DNA from: Thalassia testudinum
Taxonomy: Eukaryota > Streptophyta > Magnoliopsida > Alismatales > Hydrocharitaceae
Direction: 5' to 3'
Assembly (NCBI GenBank): GCA_037157565.1
Contig: JAZHRO010000062.1
Coordinates: forward strand, 7,316,001-7,380,000
Length of the DNA: 64,000 nucleotides
Below, piece after piece: positions 34,296 through 46,355 of this stretch (positions are counted from its first letter, which is position 1; every line of letters starts with the position of its first letter). Position numbers and translations under genes: made by a program. The notes beneath the pieces are model-generated. The model worked only from the letters and a program-made list of their open reading frames with translations. It searched no databases and had not been told where the DNA came from.

Positions 34296-35356
34296 ACCTA
34301 CCATACATTGTATCGTGGGAATATCTGCACCAGTTACTAATTTTCTCCGATACACGCGTACAGAAAGTGTGTTCGCACTCATCTTCCACCCATCCACCTT
34401 ATACTCCACGTGGTACTTCGTCCTGTTGGATGCGTCTTCCTAGACAATGACCGACTTGACACCGTGCTACACACCATCTCCACCTCCACCCCCACCCCTT
34501 TATACATATATAATATATACATATATATATACTATATTTACTTTATTTCTACTTCTCTTTCCTGCCAGTAAAAAGAAAAAAAAATATACAAAAGAGAAAA
34601 GATAATCCTTGACTTGCAGGTACTCAGTCTTGCGAATAGCAAGACCAATTTTGGAACCTTAATTTGGCTCAAAGCCAAGAACCTGATTTTGAGGGTGTAC
34701 CTCAAGGACAAGAATTATCAGAAAAAAATCTTAAATAGAAAAACTCCGAAAACATAATAAAGCGAACGGAAGAGATTCGTTGTAGGACAGGCGTAGAAAC
34801 TTATTCACTTCTAATCCCACTTCCCTGAGTTTGACCCTGGGCCTAAAAGTGACCAAGATAAAATCAAATAGGCCAAGTAAAAAAATTTTTGTAAAGAGAT
34901 GATTAGGCTTGATTTAGGTTAACCACTATACGCATTCAATGATAAAATCACCGTATTAACACAACCTATCCGGGCTTGACCATAAATCCTTTTCACCCAT
35001 CCGTGCAGTCGGATTTGTCATTTGAAGTATGGATTTACAGCACTTGGTCCCTTGATCTCAGATCTTTCTTGGACTACATCTAATGCTACAGAAGTCCGAT
35101 CAGGGTGATCTTAGAGTCATTGAACTTCAATCGTCACCCTGATCAGATCTGTATGGTTGGATCTTCAATTTGAGGTCCCAATTAAATATCGCCCTATCCC
35201 TGGCCACCAAAAAGAGCAAATTACTATACAATTTGTACAATTTGACCTAAATGCATGATGATGCATGTTATGCAATATTTACAATGCATGATGCTTCTAC
35301 AGCACTAAGAACATGCATAAATAGATATTTTAGGCTACTTAAATGCATACACATCA

Positions 35357-35916
35357 TGGGAAAATTGAGGTTTGGGGATAAGGGTAATCTAGAAGGGGGA
35401 TAATCGTTAGGATAATGTGGATAGGGGCAAGGATAACACTATCCATGGTTTGGTTTTAAACTAAATTAACCCAGTAGGGAGGTGGATTAAGGATAGGGAC
35501 ATGGATAAGGTTATCCTAGAGACTAAGGATAGGGATAGGGTTGTTTTAATGCTAGGGATAAGTGCAGGGATGTCCTAATGTTCTTCATAATCTAATCTAA
35601 GCATTAAAATTCCACATAGTAAGGTAGTATACCTCATCCTTACTTTATTTACAACTTTATTCCAAACTTCCGCTCCAGCTCTGTTGTAGCTCTGGCTTCT
35701 TCCCTGATTTAGATCCAGCTTCAGGCCGTCTTCTAAGCTTCTTATTGCTTATAATCTAAATAATGCACTAATCAGTACATTATAACATTATTTTATGCAT
35801 ATTTAACTAAAATAGGAAAGATGCAATGTATGTTTTTTATGCATGTATTACACTACAATTATGCTAAGTTCTAACTTAATTCAGGTCATTTAAGTCCAAT
35901 GATTGCTGTGCAATCA
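35357..35916 (-). repeat. 3' LTR of element 1, proximal part
   Basis: Matches about 60810-61358 of the 5' LTR (GGATAGGG-rich part, TACTAAGT block, CAGGTCATTTAAGTCC end). On the minus strand it starts TGATTGC-ACA-GCAATCA, a perfect 7-bp stem. Confidence 0.9.
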
Positions 35917-35928
35917 TACCCCCATGCC
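35917..35928 (-). other. Polypurine tract of element 1
   Basis: Minus strand GGCATGGGGGTA directly before the LTR start TGATTGC. Confidence 0.9.
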
Positions 35929-36592
35929 AAAATCTTGCTAGTCCCTAGCAAATGTGAAATTGAGTTGTCTACATTTGGGTCCTAGAGGACTGATTATTTT
36001 TATCAAGCATAAGACTAGAGATTCTTTTCCTTTTCATTTTCATCCTAAAATCTAGAAATCCAGACACTTGTGAAACTATGCAGCTTCTGCATTGGATTCA
36101 AGTGAAAAGCAGATTCACCACTAAAGCCTGTACTTGGCCCTAGTAAAATTCTAACGGGATAGGCTAACTTCTTCCCTCGGGGTATACAAGATATTCTCTG
36201 ATTTCCACCTTGACTTTTAGCTTAGTTAGAGAATGTCTAAGGCAAATAGGTGTGTATTTGGTGGCTCACTCTCCATTAATGCTACATAGAGATTAGTACT
36301 ACAGAATCTAGATTCCCAAATTATTAAGTGAATCGACCCAGAGAAAAATGAAAAAAATTATGCTCTCTTTGCTTCCTTTGTATTCACTCTCTTTTTTTTT
36401 TCTTTTTTCTTACAAGCTCACAATCTCACTAGATTTATACACATAATCCATATTTGGTGGTCTCACATGACATTAACACTTTAATAGAGTTCCAATAACC
36501 CTAACACTAAGTCGGAATTCCTCAGCCAGTATTTGAGCGGTCAGGAATACAAAAAGGTTGGTTAAGGCCATATTTGGTGGATCACAAATGTG
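35929..36592 (-). other. Element 1 3' untranslated region, last part
   Basis: No gene. It shares CTAGGGACTAGCAAGATTTTG-like wording near the polypurine tract with the other Athila copies. The insertion duplicate GTGGG of element 2 follows at 36593-36597; the region continues at 50143. Confidence 0.75.
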
Positions 36593-36597
36593 GTGGG

Positions 36598-39021
36598 TGG
36601 TGTAGACCCGGATAGGTGGTGTTAATATGGTGATTTAATCGTTGAAATGCGTATAGTGGTTAACCTAAATCAAGCCTAACCATCTTTTTACAAAAATTTT
36701 TAACCTGGCCTACTTGATTTTATCTTAGCCACTTTTAGGCCTAGGGTCAAACTCAGGGAAGCGGGATTAGAGGTGAATAAGTTTCTACGCCCTTCCTACG
36801 ACGAATCTCTTTCGTTCGTTTATTATGTTTTCGGTGTTTTTCTATTTAAGATTTTTTTTCCTGATAATTTTTGTCCTCGAGGTACACCCTCAAAATCAGG
36901 TTCTTGGCTTTGAGCCAAATTAGGGTTCCCAAAATTGGTCTTGCTATTCACAAGACTGCGTACTGCAAGTCAAGGATTATCTTTTCTCCTTTGTATATTT
37001 TTTTTATCTTTTTAATGGCAGGAAAGAGAAACAGAAATAAAGTAAATATAGTATATACATATATGTATATATTATATATGTATATAGGGTTGGAGGTGGA
37101 GGTGGAAATGGCGTGTAGCACGGTGTCGAGTTGATCGTCGTCTAGGAAGATGCAACCAACAGGACGAAGTGCTGTGTGGAGTATAGGATGGTTGGGTGGA
37201 AGATGTGTGCGAAGACGCTTTCTGTACGCGTGTATCGGGGAATATCAGCAACTGGTGCAGATATTCCCACGATACAACGTGTGGTAGGTGATATGAAAAT
37301 ATATATATGTATATATATAGATATGGTTATAATTATATAGGTGTATATGCAGTTATATATGTATATATATATATATGTATATGTATATATATATATTTAT
37401 AATTGTATTTATATGTATGTATATATAACTATATATATAGATATAGATATGTATATATATATGTGTATATGTATATATATATATTTGTATAAGTATGTAT
37501 GTATATAGATATATGTCGATAGATATACATATATATATATATATATATATGTATTTATAGTTATAGATATATGTATATATGTATGTATATTTATATATAT
37601 ATATGTATATATACTTATACTTGGTTATATAGGTACTAATATATGTATAGATATATGTATATATATATATGTATATAAATATATATATGTATATATATAT
37701 ATAAGTATATAGTAGTGTATAAGTGAATGGGTGTGTGTACGAGAGTGTGTGTGTGTGTATGTGTTTGCAGGAGGGAGTGAGAGAGTGTTGTGAGAGAGAG
37801 TGAGAGCAAGAGAGAGAGAGAGAGAGAGAGAGAGAGTCTGCTGCAGTGAAGAAGGCGCGGGCAAGTTAAGTTGCCCGGAGCCTCCAGCCATCGTCTGATG
37901 GCCACGCGTAGGTGCAGGCGCGTAGGCACGCGAAGAGGTGCGCTCACGCAGGAGGGAGTGAGCGCGAGGGAGGGACTACAGCGCACCGCACTACGCGTTG
38001 AGGTGGGTGCAGGTGAAGGCACTAGCACTAGCGGACGCTGAAGCGGGCTGGTGCAAACGCGAGCGTAGGCGCTGGAGCGGGTGAGGGGAGAGATGCAGGC
38101 GTGGGCTGGTGATGGTTGCAGCAAGGAGAGAGAGTGCCTGGTGACCGGATAAGTGAGAAACTTTCCGGTCACCGCACTATAGCAGCATGAGATCGCGGCT
38201 ACAGTGCAAGGGCAAAAAGTGACCGGCTTGCACGCGCGAAATCAGCTGGGCTGCGGGCGGAGGTTCTTGACAGGGCGTGCGGAGAGGGTCGAGGGTGACC
38301 TGCTGGCGTACGCAGAGCCCGCAGAATAGGCGCCTGAGGCGCGTGGTGGCCTGCGCTGCTGCTGGCTGCCGCTGCTTCTGCTTGAGCTTCCAAGCTTGAA
38401 GCTCCTATGGCAATGGCAGAAATGGCTGAACGACGAAATCAGAGAAGAGAACCACCATGCCCACTAGCTTTTTGATGAGCTTGGCGGTGGTGGGACTCAT
38501 AGTGGTGGTTGTGTACCACTGTGAGTTGCTCTTGCCTGCAGCGTGGCTCGTCAGAAGGAGGAGAGGCTACGTATGGAGGGGAGAGGGGAGGAGACGGCCT
38601 AGAGGAAGGAAGGTGCTGTCTGTGTGTGGACCAGGCCCCCTGCAAGGAAGAGGGCTGTGCTCATTTTAAAGAGGAAAGAGGCTTGCACGGCCATGCCTTG
38701 GGCTGTATGCATGGCTATGCATGCGGCTGTCAGGGCAAGTTGAGTAGAGAATAGCGCGAGGAAGAAGCTGCCATGCCTTGCAGCTGCACGGAGAAATTCA
38801 AAGCCAAATAGAAATAAAAAATAAAAATGGATATTTTGCGAGGCAGCACTTGAGGAATATGTTAATTTCAAGGTCATTTTATTTACTCTCCTCCCCTCTC
38901 AAATAAATGCATGCATGAGTTTATTTTTACAAATGCTACTATGGCTACCTAATATACACTGGCAATGCTTGGAAATAGCACAAGATGGCACAATTATTGG
39001 TGTATTTTTGCTGTGCAATCA
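36598..39021 (-). repeat. 3' LTR of element 2
   Basis: Plus-strand edges TGGTGTAGACC (36598) and GCAATCA (39021). Aligns end to end with 47756-50137. Differences are mostly C/T and G/A. Confidence 0.92.
37290..37840 (-). repeat. Microsatellite tract in element 2 3' LTR
   Basis: TATATGTA-type repeats followed by GTGTGT and GAGAGA runs, the reverse of the tract in LTR Z. Confidence 0.9.
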
Positions 39022-39033
39022 TACCCCCATGCC
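39022..39033 (-). other. Polypurine tract of element 2
   Basis: Minus strand GGCATGGGGGTA directly before the LTR start. Confidence 0.9.
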
Positions 39034-40304
39034 TATCTTTTGCTTGTCCCTAGCAAAACATTTTTGTATTGTATTTAGAAATGATCTGAAGCTGAAAATT
39101 TTCTTTAGTGGCGACATAGGTGTGTTTATTTGTTGGATATTGTGAGAACCAATTGTAGAGAAGACTACTAGTACTTTAAGTCTTACATGACATAGACCAT
39201 CTCTCAACTAACCTAGACTCTTGATATTTAAACCTTAAGTATGATTTCCAGACCCAGGAGGTTTTTGCCATACTCGAGAGCTCAAGGATTATGGCTTGTG
39301 CATAGTGAACTTTCAAGACTGACCAGATGAACATTAAGACTCAAGCCCAGGGTTTCACAAATTTTTAAGTGTAGGTTGGTCCCAGTTTCAGCTCGTGTCT
39401 TTGGATTGACCCTTAAAAAGATGATGGAAAACTCAACTCCCATATTATTACATTTGTGGCTCAAAGAAAACAGGGTATTTGTAACTTGCCCTGAAGAACT
39501 TTTGTAGGGTGAAGACAGACATTTGTGAGATATACTGACTTATTTGCATCTTTTTTTTTTTTTTTGAAACACGTGTCTGTATATCTTTTACAACTTTATT
39601 TGGAGGAGCACACTTTTCTTTTGGTGGAAAGAGTCTCTCCTAAACACAAGACTAAAGCCTGGGATGAAGAGTCTACCTACGTGCACAGGTAAGGACTCCA
39701 CCTTCCCTAATGAACACTAGGGTTGGATCTTATGTTCACCTAGTCTTTCTTGATATGTGTAGTGTTGAACCAAGATTACTTAGGCTCTTGAGTAGAAGCA
39801 AACCAACGGATCCTGTACTGGTGTCTCAGGTATAAGAATACGTCCTTAGGAGAGATTCCGATCTATCTTGTCAATGATCAAGTGAATTAAGCCAAGCCTA
39901 AGTGAATCAAGCTTCTGTGGCTTGGAAAGTCTTCAAAACAGTGGTTGAATATCCATAAACACTTATTGTATTTTTGTTTCAGCCTTCAGATCATTACTAA
40001 ACACCATTTTTTTTTTATAGATAGATGGATACTACATGATACCCTAAAATACCCAGATCCTAAGGATGCCTATCCACCCCCCCATGCCAAACAATGCTAT
40101 GCCCTCATATGCATGCAGGGTAAGGTAGAGGAAGGACGAGAGATCGGGTAACGAGAGCTGAGGTGTAGGGTATACAGCAGGGTGGTAGGGTGGGTGGTAA
40201 AATGAAAAGTGAAGTGATCGTGACAGTGGTGATGTGTTGTTGGGGTGCCTCCCAACGAGCGCTGAATTTAACGTCCCCAGCTGGACTCAAAATGAGGCAC
40301 AACA
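39034..40304 (-). other. Element 2 3' untranslated region
   Basis: No gene seen. An internal polypurine-like GGCATGGGGGGG is at 40077-40088 (minus), 1.04 kb from the LTR-adjacent tract, and an A-run (minus) near 39550-39565. Confidence 0.75.
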
Positions 40305-41489
40305 TTAGTTACCCTCCAGCAGGGCAATAGTTTCTCCAACGGTGGCAGGTTCATGAGTAAGATAGGGTTTCAAACGCTACCCATTGACCATAAATTTATG
40401 CCCAGATTTGGGATCTTCAATCTCCACAGCCCCATTGGGAAATGGTCTCAAGACCAAGAAAGGACCAGTCCATTTGGACTTCAATTTCCCAGGAAAGAAT
40501 TTGAGCCGGGCATTGTAGAGTCAAACATGCTGAGATGGCTCAAATTCCTTCCGTCGAATACGGCTTTCGTGAAAAGCCTTAGTGCATTGCTTGAAAGTTA
40601 AGGCAGAATCATAGGGTTCACGATGGAGCTCTTCCAGCTCCTGGAGTTGGAGTTTTCTTTCTCGACCACATAGGTCCAGATCGAGGTTACATTGGCGAAC
40701 CGCCTAATAAGTGCGGTGCTCCAACTCCGCGGGCAAATGACAAGGCTTCCCGTAAATGATTCTATAAGGAAACATACCAAGGGGAGCCTTGAAGGCAGTC
40801 CGATACGCCCAAAGTGCGTCAATCAGCTTGTCAGACCAATCCGTATGGTCAGGCCAAACCGTTTTCTGGAGAATTTGCTTGATTTGCCGGTTCGACACCT
40901 CTGCCTGGCGGCTGTTCGTCTGAGAATGATACGAGGATGCGATACGATGGCGGACTCCGTATTTCCTCAGAAGTGCCTGAAAAGAAGCATGGGTAAGGTG
41001 GCTTCCTCCATCTGAGATAATGGCTCGAGGGATCCCAAAGCACGCAAAAATGTGGTCTTTGACAAATTGAGTGGATATAACATGGTTAGCACGGCGCGTG
41101 GGAATAGCCTTGATCCGTTTCAAAACATAATCAACAGCCATGAGAATGAATTCAAAGTCGTTGGAAGGAGGAAAGGGACCCATGAAATCAATTCCCCAAA
41201 TGTCGAAGATTTCCACAGCTATGATGGGTTGTAAGGGCATCATGTCACGACGTGACATTGACCCTAACGACTGGCACCTAGTGCAATGTTTGGCATAATT
41301 GTGTGCATCCTGGTGAAGGGAGGGCCAAAAGAAACCACACTGCAACACCCTGGCTACAGTTTTCCTCCCAGAGAAATGGCCTCCACAGGCCTGATTGTGG
41401 CAGAAGGATAACACACTAGGGAATTCATTGTCAGGAATACAGTGATGGATGATTTGATCAGCACCTATTCGAAAAAGAAGTGGATTATC
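40305..41489 (-). pseudogene. Integrase of element 2
   Basis: Joins DNA to the genome in relatives. HHCC finger (HNQACGGH and HCTRCQ), catalytic D (WGIDFMGPF), D (ISDGGSHL) and E (AEVSNRQIK) are all present. The C-terminal part has [13 protein letters not shown] and ends ALLEGN at 40305. It stays in one frame with the RT-RNase H segment. Breaks are in-frame stops: TAG at about 41487, TAG at about 40704 (TGG-type change before AVRQCNL), TGA near 40528 and one near 40370. Confidence 0.92.
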
Positions 41490-43394
41490 CTAGAAATAAT
41501 ACTTTTCTTCTTCCATGAGACGCTCACGTTGGTTTTTAGGCCAACCACGTGGAAGGGATCTATAAGCAAGGTAATTGGCAATGTCGGCATACCAAGGTCC
41601 ACTTGCCAAATTAATTGCCAATAGGTGCTCATCAGGAAAAATCTCATTAATCGGCAGAGTAAGTCCAATATGGTCAGGGTCCAGTCTGGAAAGATGATCA
41701 GCCACAACATTCTGAGCTTTGACCTTATCGCGGATCTCAATGTCAAATTCTTGGAGTAGAAGGATCCAATGAATCAGTCTAGGCTTGGCATCCTTCTTGT
41801 GCATGAGATGGCGAATGGCTGCGTGATCAGTGAAAACAATAACATTTGAGCCCAGAAGGTAAGAGTGGAATTTCTCCAACCCAAAGATGACCGCCAGTAG
41901 TTCTTTCCCAGTGGTAGTATAATTACGCTGGGCCTCGTCCAACGTCTTACTGGCGTAGTACACCACGAAGGGGTGTCTATCGCGTCTTTGTCCCAGGATG
42001 GCTCCAACTGCAAGGTCGGAAGCGTCACACATGAGTTCAAAGTCGAGGGACCAATCAGGCGGCTGGAGAACAGGGGCCTTGGTGACAGCATTACGCAGCT
42101 GCATGAATGCTCGTTTGCAATCGGGGCCCATATCGAAGGGTATGTTGGTCGATAGGAGATGAGTTAAACGTTGAGAAATTTTGGAGAAATCTTTGATGAA
42201 TCTCCTATAGAAACCGACGTGTCCCTGGAAGGAGCAGATTTGTTTGACAGAGCCAGGCATAGGTAAATCAGCAATTACATCAAGCTTAGCTCTGTCAACC
42301 TCGATACCCCTATCGGAGATGATATGTCCGAGAACAATTCCCTCGTGTACCATAAAATGACTTTTTTCCCAGGAAAGCACGAGGTTTACATCAATACATC
42401 TCCTAAGGATACGGGTCAGGTTGGCAAGGCAATTATCGAAAGATGGTCTAAAGATCGAAAAGTCATCCATGAAGACCTCGAGAAAGTCACCCACTATGTC
42501 ATGAAATATTGCCAACATACATCTCTGGAAAGTTGCTGGCGCGTTACAAAGTCCGAAAGGCATCCTTCTAAATGCAAAGGTGCCGAAGGGGCAGGTAAAA
42601 GTGGTTTTCTCTTGGTCCCGGGGGTCAATTGCCACCTGGTTATATCCTGAGAATCCATCCAGGAAATAGAAAAATTTATTTCCCGCTAATCGCTCCAGGA
42701 TTTGGTCAATGAAAGGTAGCGGAAAGTGATCTTTCTTAGTTGCAGCATTGAGTTTCCTATAATCTACACACACTCTCCAAGATGTAGGAGTGCGTGTAGG
42801 GATGGATTCGCCCTTGTCATTGACATGGATGGTGAGTCCCGCCATTTTGGGTACGACGTGAATCGGACTCACCCAGGGGCTATCGCTGATCGGGTAGATT
42901 ATACCCACATCCAGCCACTTAATAATTTCCTTTTTAACAACCTCCCTCATGTTAGGGTTGAGACGTCGCTGCATCTCGCAGGAAGGTCTAGCCTCCTCCT
43001 CCGTATATATACGGTGAGTGCAGTAGGAGGGGCTAATGCCAGTTAAGTCTGATAAAGACCATCCAATGGTTGCCTTGTGTTCCATGAGAACCTTCATTAG
43101 TTTGCACTCTTGCTCCCTGGTCAATTTTGAACTGTTGATTATGGGGAGCATTTCATTTGGTCCCAAGAAAACATACTTAAGTGTACTAGGCAGCTCTTTC
43201 AGCTCGGGAGTGGATGGTAAAAGGTCTGGCATTTCTTGGGACGAGAGTGTCCCAGGTGGATCAGAAAACAAGTCAGAAGGAAGAAGTTGGTCCTCAGATT
43301 GGCCAAGAAGAGGGTCCTCTTGGATAGATGGATCCAGAAAGGAATAGCCCCAGTGAGAAGTATGTGGGCTCAAGGTCCTAGTGTGGAGTTGCAA
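41490..43394 (-). CDS. Reverse transcriptase and RNase H segment of element 2 polyprotein
   Basis: 634 codons without a stop, the longest open segment in the window. It is an internal part of the gag-pol product, so 43394 is simply the first Met after the upstream break. RT: about residues 170-360, with [40 protein letters not shown] and catalytic FMDDF. RNase H follows ([37 protein letters not shown], then ADHLSRLD); the Glu usually before KELLA is Gly (TTGKELLA). The N-terminal 120 residues are the protease-RT linker. It would copy element RNA into DNA, but only as part of the polyprotein, and integrase beyond the stop is lost. Athila assignment is firm. Confidence 0.93.
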   Translation of the reverse strand: MQLHTRTLSPHTSHWGYSFLDPSIQEDPLLGQSEDQLLPSDLFSDPPGTLSSQEMPDLLPSTPELKELPSTLKYVFLGPNEMLPIINSSKLTREQECKLMKVLMEHKATIGWSLSDLTGISPSYCTHRIYTEEEARPSCEMQRRLNPNMREVVKKEIIKWLDVGIIYPISDSPWVSPIHVVPKMAGLTIHVNDKGESIPTRTPTSWRVCVDYRKLNAATKKDHFPLPFIDQILERLAGNKFFYFLDGFSGYNQVAIDPRDQEKTTFTCPFGTFAFRRMPFGLCNAPATFQRCMLAIFHDIVGDFLEVFMDDFSIFRPSFDNCLANLTRILRRCIDVNLVLSWEKSHFMVHEGIVLGHIISDRGIEVDRAKLDVIADLPMPGSVKQICSFQGHVGFYRRFIKDFSKISQRLTHLLSTNIPFDMGPDCKRAFMQLRNAVTKAPVLQPPDWSLDFELMCDASDLAVGAILGQRRDRHPFVVYYASKTLDEAQRNYTTTGKELLAVIFGLEKFHSYLLGSNVIVFTDHAAIRHLMHKKDAKPRLIHWILLLQEFDIEIRDKVKAQNVVADHLSRLDPDHIGLTLPINEIFPDEHLLAINLASGPWYADIANYLAYRSLPRGWPKNQRERLMEEEKYYF

Positions 43395-43517
43395 CTCCGC
43401 CTGATTTGGTGGGAAAGAAAGGGAAATCCGATCTTCAAGAGTGTGGACCGACGGTGAGTAGCCCGGATATGACTCAGACCATGAGGTATGGGAAGCGAAG
43501 AAAACCTCGTCAGAAGT

Positions 43518-44168
43518 TTAGTCAGGAGAAGGTACGAGAATAGGGAGGGATGGGGGAACGTCACAATATGTGTCGGTTAGGCAATCGTTAGTGTTTACAG
43601 GTAATCTGCAGCAGTCAGAATAGGTCCCAAGTAGTCTGATACACGCACTGACGGCCATGTCCTCGTCAGACGTGTCATCCTCGATGCAATTGCAATCAAA
43701 GTTCTTGGCTGCCTTGACGATGTTAAGCTTGAGCTTTTCAGATCCAACGGCAATCTTAATACAGCCCGACTCGTAGTCGATATGGGCACGGGCTGTGGCC
43801 AAGAAAGGTTGACCAAGGATGATCGGACAATCAGAAAAGGAGCAAGGAACTTCCATATCTAAAACAAGAAAGTCAACAGGAAAACAACGACTGTTGACTC
43901 TAACCACCACGTCTTCCACCACACCCTTCGGAATTTTGACAGAACGATCTGCCAACTGTAATGTGACAGGGGTGGGTTTTAGATTTCCCAAGGAAAATTT
44001 TTCGAGCATGATGGTTGGTATAAGATTGATGGAAGATCTTAGATCAAGCAGGGCATGATTAAAATTGCAGCCTTGGATGCTACAGGAAATAAGCGGTGTG
44101 CCTGGATCTTTCTGCTTCGGTGGTAGATTTGACAGTATAGAACAACTCGCATGAGGTGAGAGAACCAC
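43518..44168 (-). pseudogene. Aspartic protease region of element 2
   Basis: Retroelement aspartic protease: ALLDLRSSINLIP, then LQLADRSV, FPVDFLVLDM and ILGQPFLATARAHID. The usual active-site DLG is DLR here, a Gly to Arg change that should kill the enzyme. Open for 216 codons; stops on both sides separate it from gag and RT. Confidence 0.9.
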
Positions 44169-46355
44169 CAGATTCTTAGTTTTCTTTGACTGTCGCCTGG
44201 GTGTTGTGTAGTCTTTGAAAAATCAGGCGATAGTAGGTATGTGGTCGATAGCCTCGAGTAGGGGTACCTTGATTTCAACATCCCTGAACAAATTACGCAG
44301 GTTATCAAAGGCCTGTGTATCCTTCTTCTTGCCTTTTGGCTCCCTTAGTAGAGCCTCAGGGAATGGAACTGATTTTGGCACCAATTTGGGTGTATCATCG
44401 TCTCGCGAATGAGGTGCACATCCCGAATGGGAAGGCGATGAAGAAGATGAGCCAGGATCAGGTCAAGGCGGATCGACGGTCTGCTTACCACTCCTCGTAG
44501 TGATCACATTGGACGATGCAGGTCCAGTGGGATCATAAGGCGGAGGAGGGTTCGCAATAGGGACATAAGAGTGAGGTGTTACAGTGGGATTAGCCTGAAA
44601 CCCGGTGGAATGCTCGAAGCCTGTAGAATTTGATGTACCTGCCCCAGAGAAGGTCATACCTGTGGTTGAGGACCACGGGGTACGAAATTTTGCGGGTTGG
44701 GAACAAGTTGGGCTGGAAGAGTGCCCTGAGATCGAGTCGCCTTGCGTAGTTGACTGATCTCAACATTCTGCTGCACCAATTGGTGCTGAAGAGAGGTCAT
44801 GTTCTCTTCATGGCACTTTGACATTTCCATCATCATTCGCATTAATTTGTCAAGAGGACTTGATGCGTGTTCTGTTTGCGGTACGCAAGGGCCTGATGGC
44901 GGATTCGCCATAGGATTAGACTGGGCCCTTGGGATGATGGGTGTAGACGGTTGCATTGGTCCACCCGCGGGGTTTTGGCACTGTGGGTTGTTGGACCATG
45001 CGAAGTATGGATGATTTCGCCACCCTGGGTTATAAGTGGTAGAGAATGGGTTGTTTCCCACGGCACAAGCATCTTCCATGCCAGAAGACGTGTCTGCATG
45101 CAAATATGCTTCCGAGCACACGGAGGCTTGGTCCTCTGTGTCAAAATACTGGCTTGCAGAAGCCAGATCCACATGACTTACTGAATCGCTCAGCGCGACA
45201 CTCGGTAAGGAAGGTCTTACGGGGTTTCTTGGAATAAGCCTGGTGTTGGAAGAATTGGGATTGTGACAAAGTGGTGAGGTGGGGGTGTTTGCCATAGAAC
45301 GGGTAGGGTTGGCCAGAAGCTCGTCCAGCTTCTTGTGCATGACGGAGACTTCATCCAATTTCTGTGCGATAAGACTAAGATTAGTGGATGAATGGGAGGG
45401 TCCCATGTCAACTTCATAGATATTACGGGGCAGGCTGGTACGATTAAAGGCAACAATGGAAGCATTGTTCATTGAGTTTTCGCTCATATTTTCAAATAAT
45501 TCGAATGCTCCATTCTCGTCTTTATTCATGAAATTCCCTCCGCAAGAAGCGTCTGCAATCTGCTTCAAAGTCTCATTTAGCCCATAGTAGAAAATCTGGG
45601 CTATATGCCACTTAGGCAGACCGTGATGCGGACACTTCCTAAGGAGGTCATTATATCTCTCCCATGCCTCATGAAATTGTTCGCTGTTTTGTTGTGTAAA
45701 CGAAGTGATAGCACGGCGAAGCGCATTGGTTCGCCTGATTGGGAAGAACTTCTTGAGAAATGCTGTTCTCATCTCTTCCTAAGAGTGGATGGTTCTCCCC
45801 AAGGGTGCGTAACCACTGTGACGCTTTATCCCGTAATGAAAATGGAAACATTTTCATGAGGACTATAGGTAACCCGATATTTCTTGGTTTAACAGTTTCA
45901 GCCAATCGGGTTAGGTCTTCCAAGTGGAGAAAAGGATCTTCACTTGGAAGACCATGGAAGTGAAAATTTATCAGGCCAATTATGTTAGGTTTCAATTCAA
46001 AGTCGTCCCCGCCCATGGGGACTCGAATTTGTCCTATGGTCTCTATAGAGCAGGATTCTGATAGGAGCTAAGAGACCTAGGCTCCTCCCGTTCGGGAGGG
46101 TTCTGCATTTCCTCCAATGTTTCCCTAATGGCCTCAATTTGTTCGGGAGGGTTCTGCATTTCCTCCCATTTGGGCTTGGAGGCGGGTTATGGGATCCAAG
46201 GCTCCACCACCTGGTGGGTTTTGAGGGCGGTTTCCTCCCTCAGGATTTGGGGGTGGGCATGCAACCATGTTTGTGGAGGAGGACGATGTAGCTTCTTTTC
46301 TAAAATTATCAGGCAATTCACACAATTCAGGGTTTTGTGACCTCCTCCCAAACAT
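44169..46355 (-). pseudogene. gag of element 2
   Basis: N-terminal Pro/Gly-rich start (ACPPPNPEGGNRP) near 46280, then the capsid part (DFELKPNIIGLI, PFLHLEDLTRL, FPFSLRDKASQWL) and a second frame from 45772 (FLKKFFPIRRTN, TSFTQQNSEQFHEAWERYNDLL, WHIAQIFYYGLN, ADASCGGNF). The part after 45000 is low-complexity, with a Met-rich DKLMRMMMEMSK helix. A stop and frame change sit near 45775, others near 46050 and 44220-44650. A short direct repeat (TTCGGGAGGGTTCTGCATTT) occurs twice at 46085-46165. Confidence 0.88.

Larger units (their letters stand above)
32418..34995 (+). repeat. Solo LTR of family Z inside LTR X
   Basis: 2.58 kb, plus orientation: starts TGATTGCACAACAAAAATG and ends CCTTTTCA. 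Perfect 5-bp duplications CCCAT flank it (32413-32417 and 34996-35000). It is related in reverse to the LTRs of element 2 over most of its length (start, TTTAAAAGAGCACAGC promoter area, CACTGTAGC block, microsatellite, GAGGTTAACCACTATACGC block), but its last 15-20 bp differ. The 236-codon frame at 32588-33298 is not conserved in the element 2 LTRs. Confidence 0.9.
28302..35356 (-). repeat. Solo LTR of family X, split by two further solo LTRs
   Basis: Pieces 28302-29128, 31881-32417 and 34996-35356 together give about 1.73 kb that match the plus-strand X copy (19074-20716) in reverse. It starts (minus) TGATGTGTATGC at 35356 and ends at TGTTGTATG (plus, 28302). No target duplication is visible, and adjoining host LTR is missing on the left, so a deletion probably removed it. 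Confidence 0.8.

Noticed and set aside
37636..38172. 178-codon frame (minus) and the similar one at 48822-49289
   Set aside because: Much of each is translated microsatellite; the two LTR copies do not keep the same frame.
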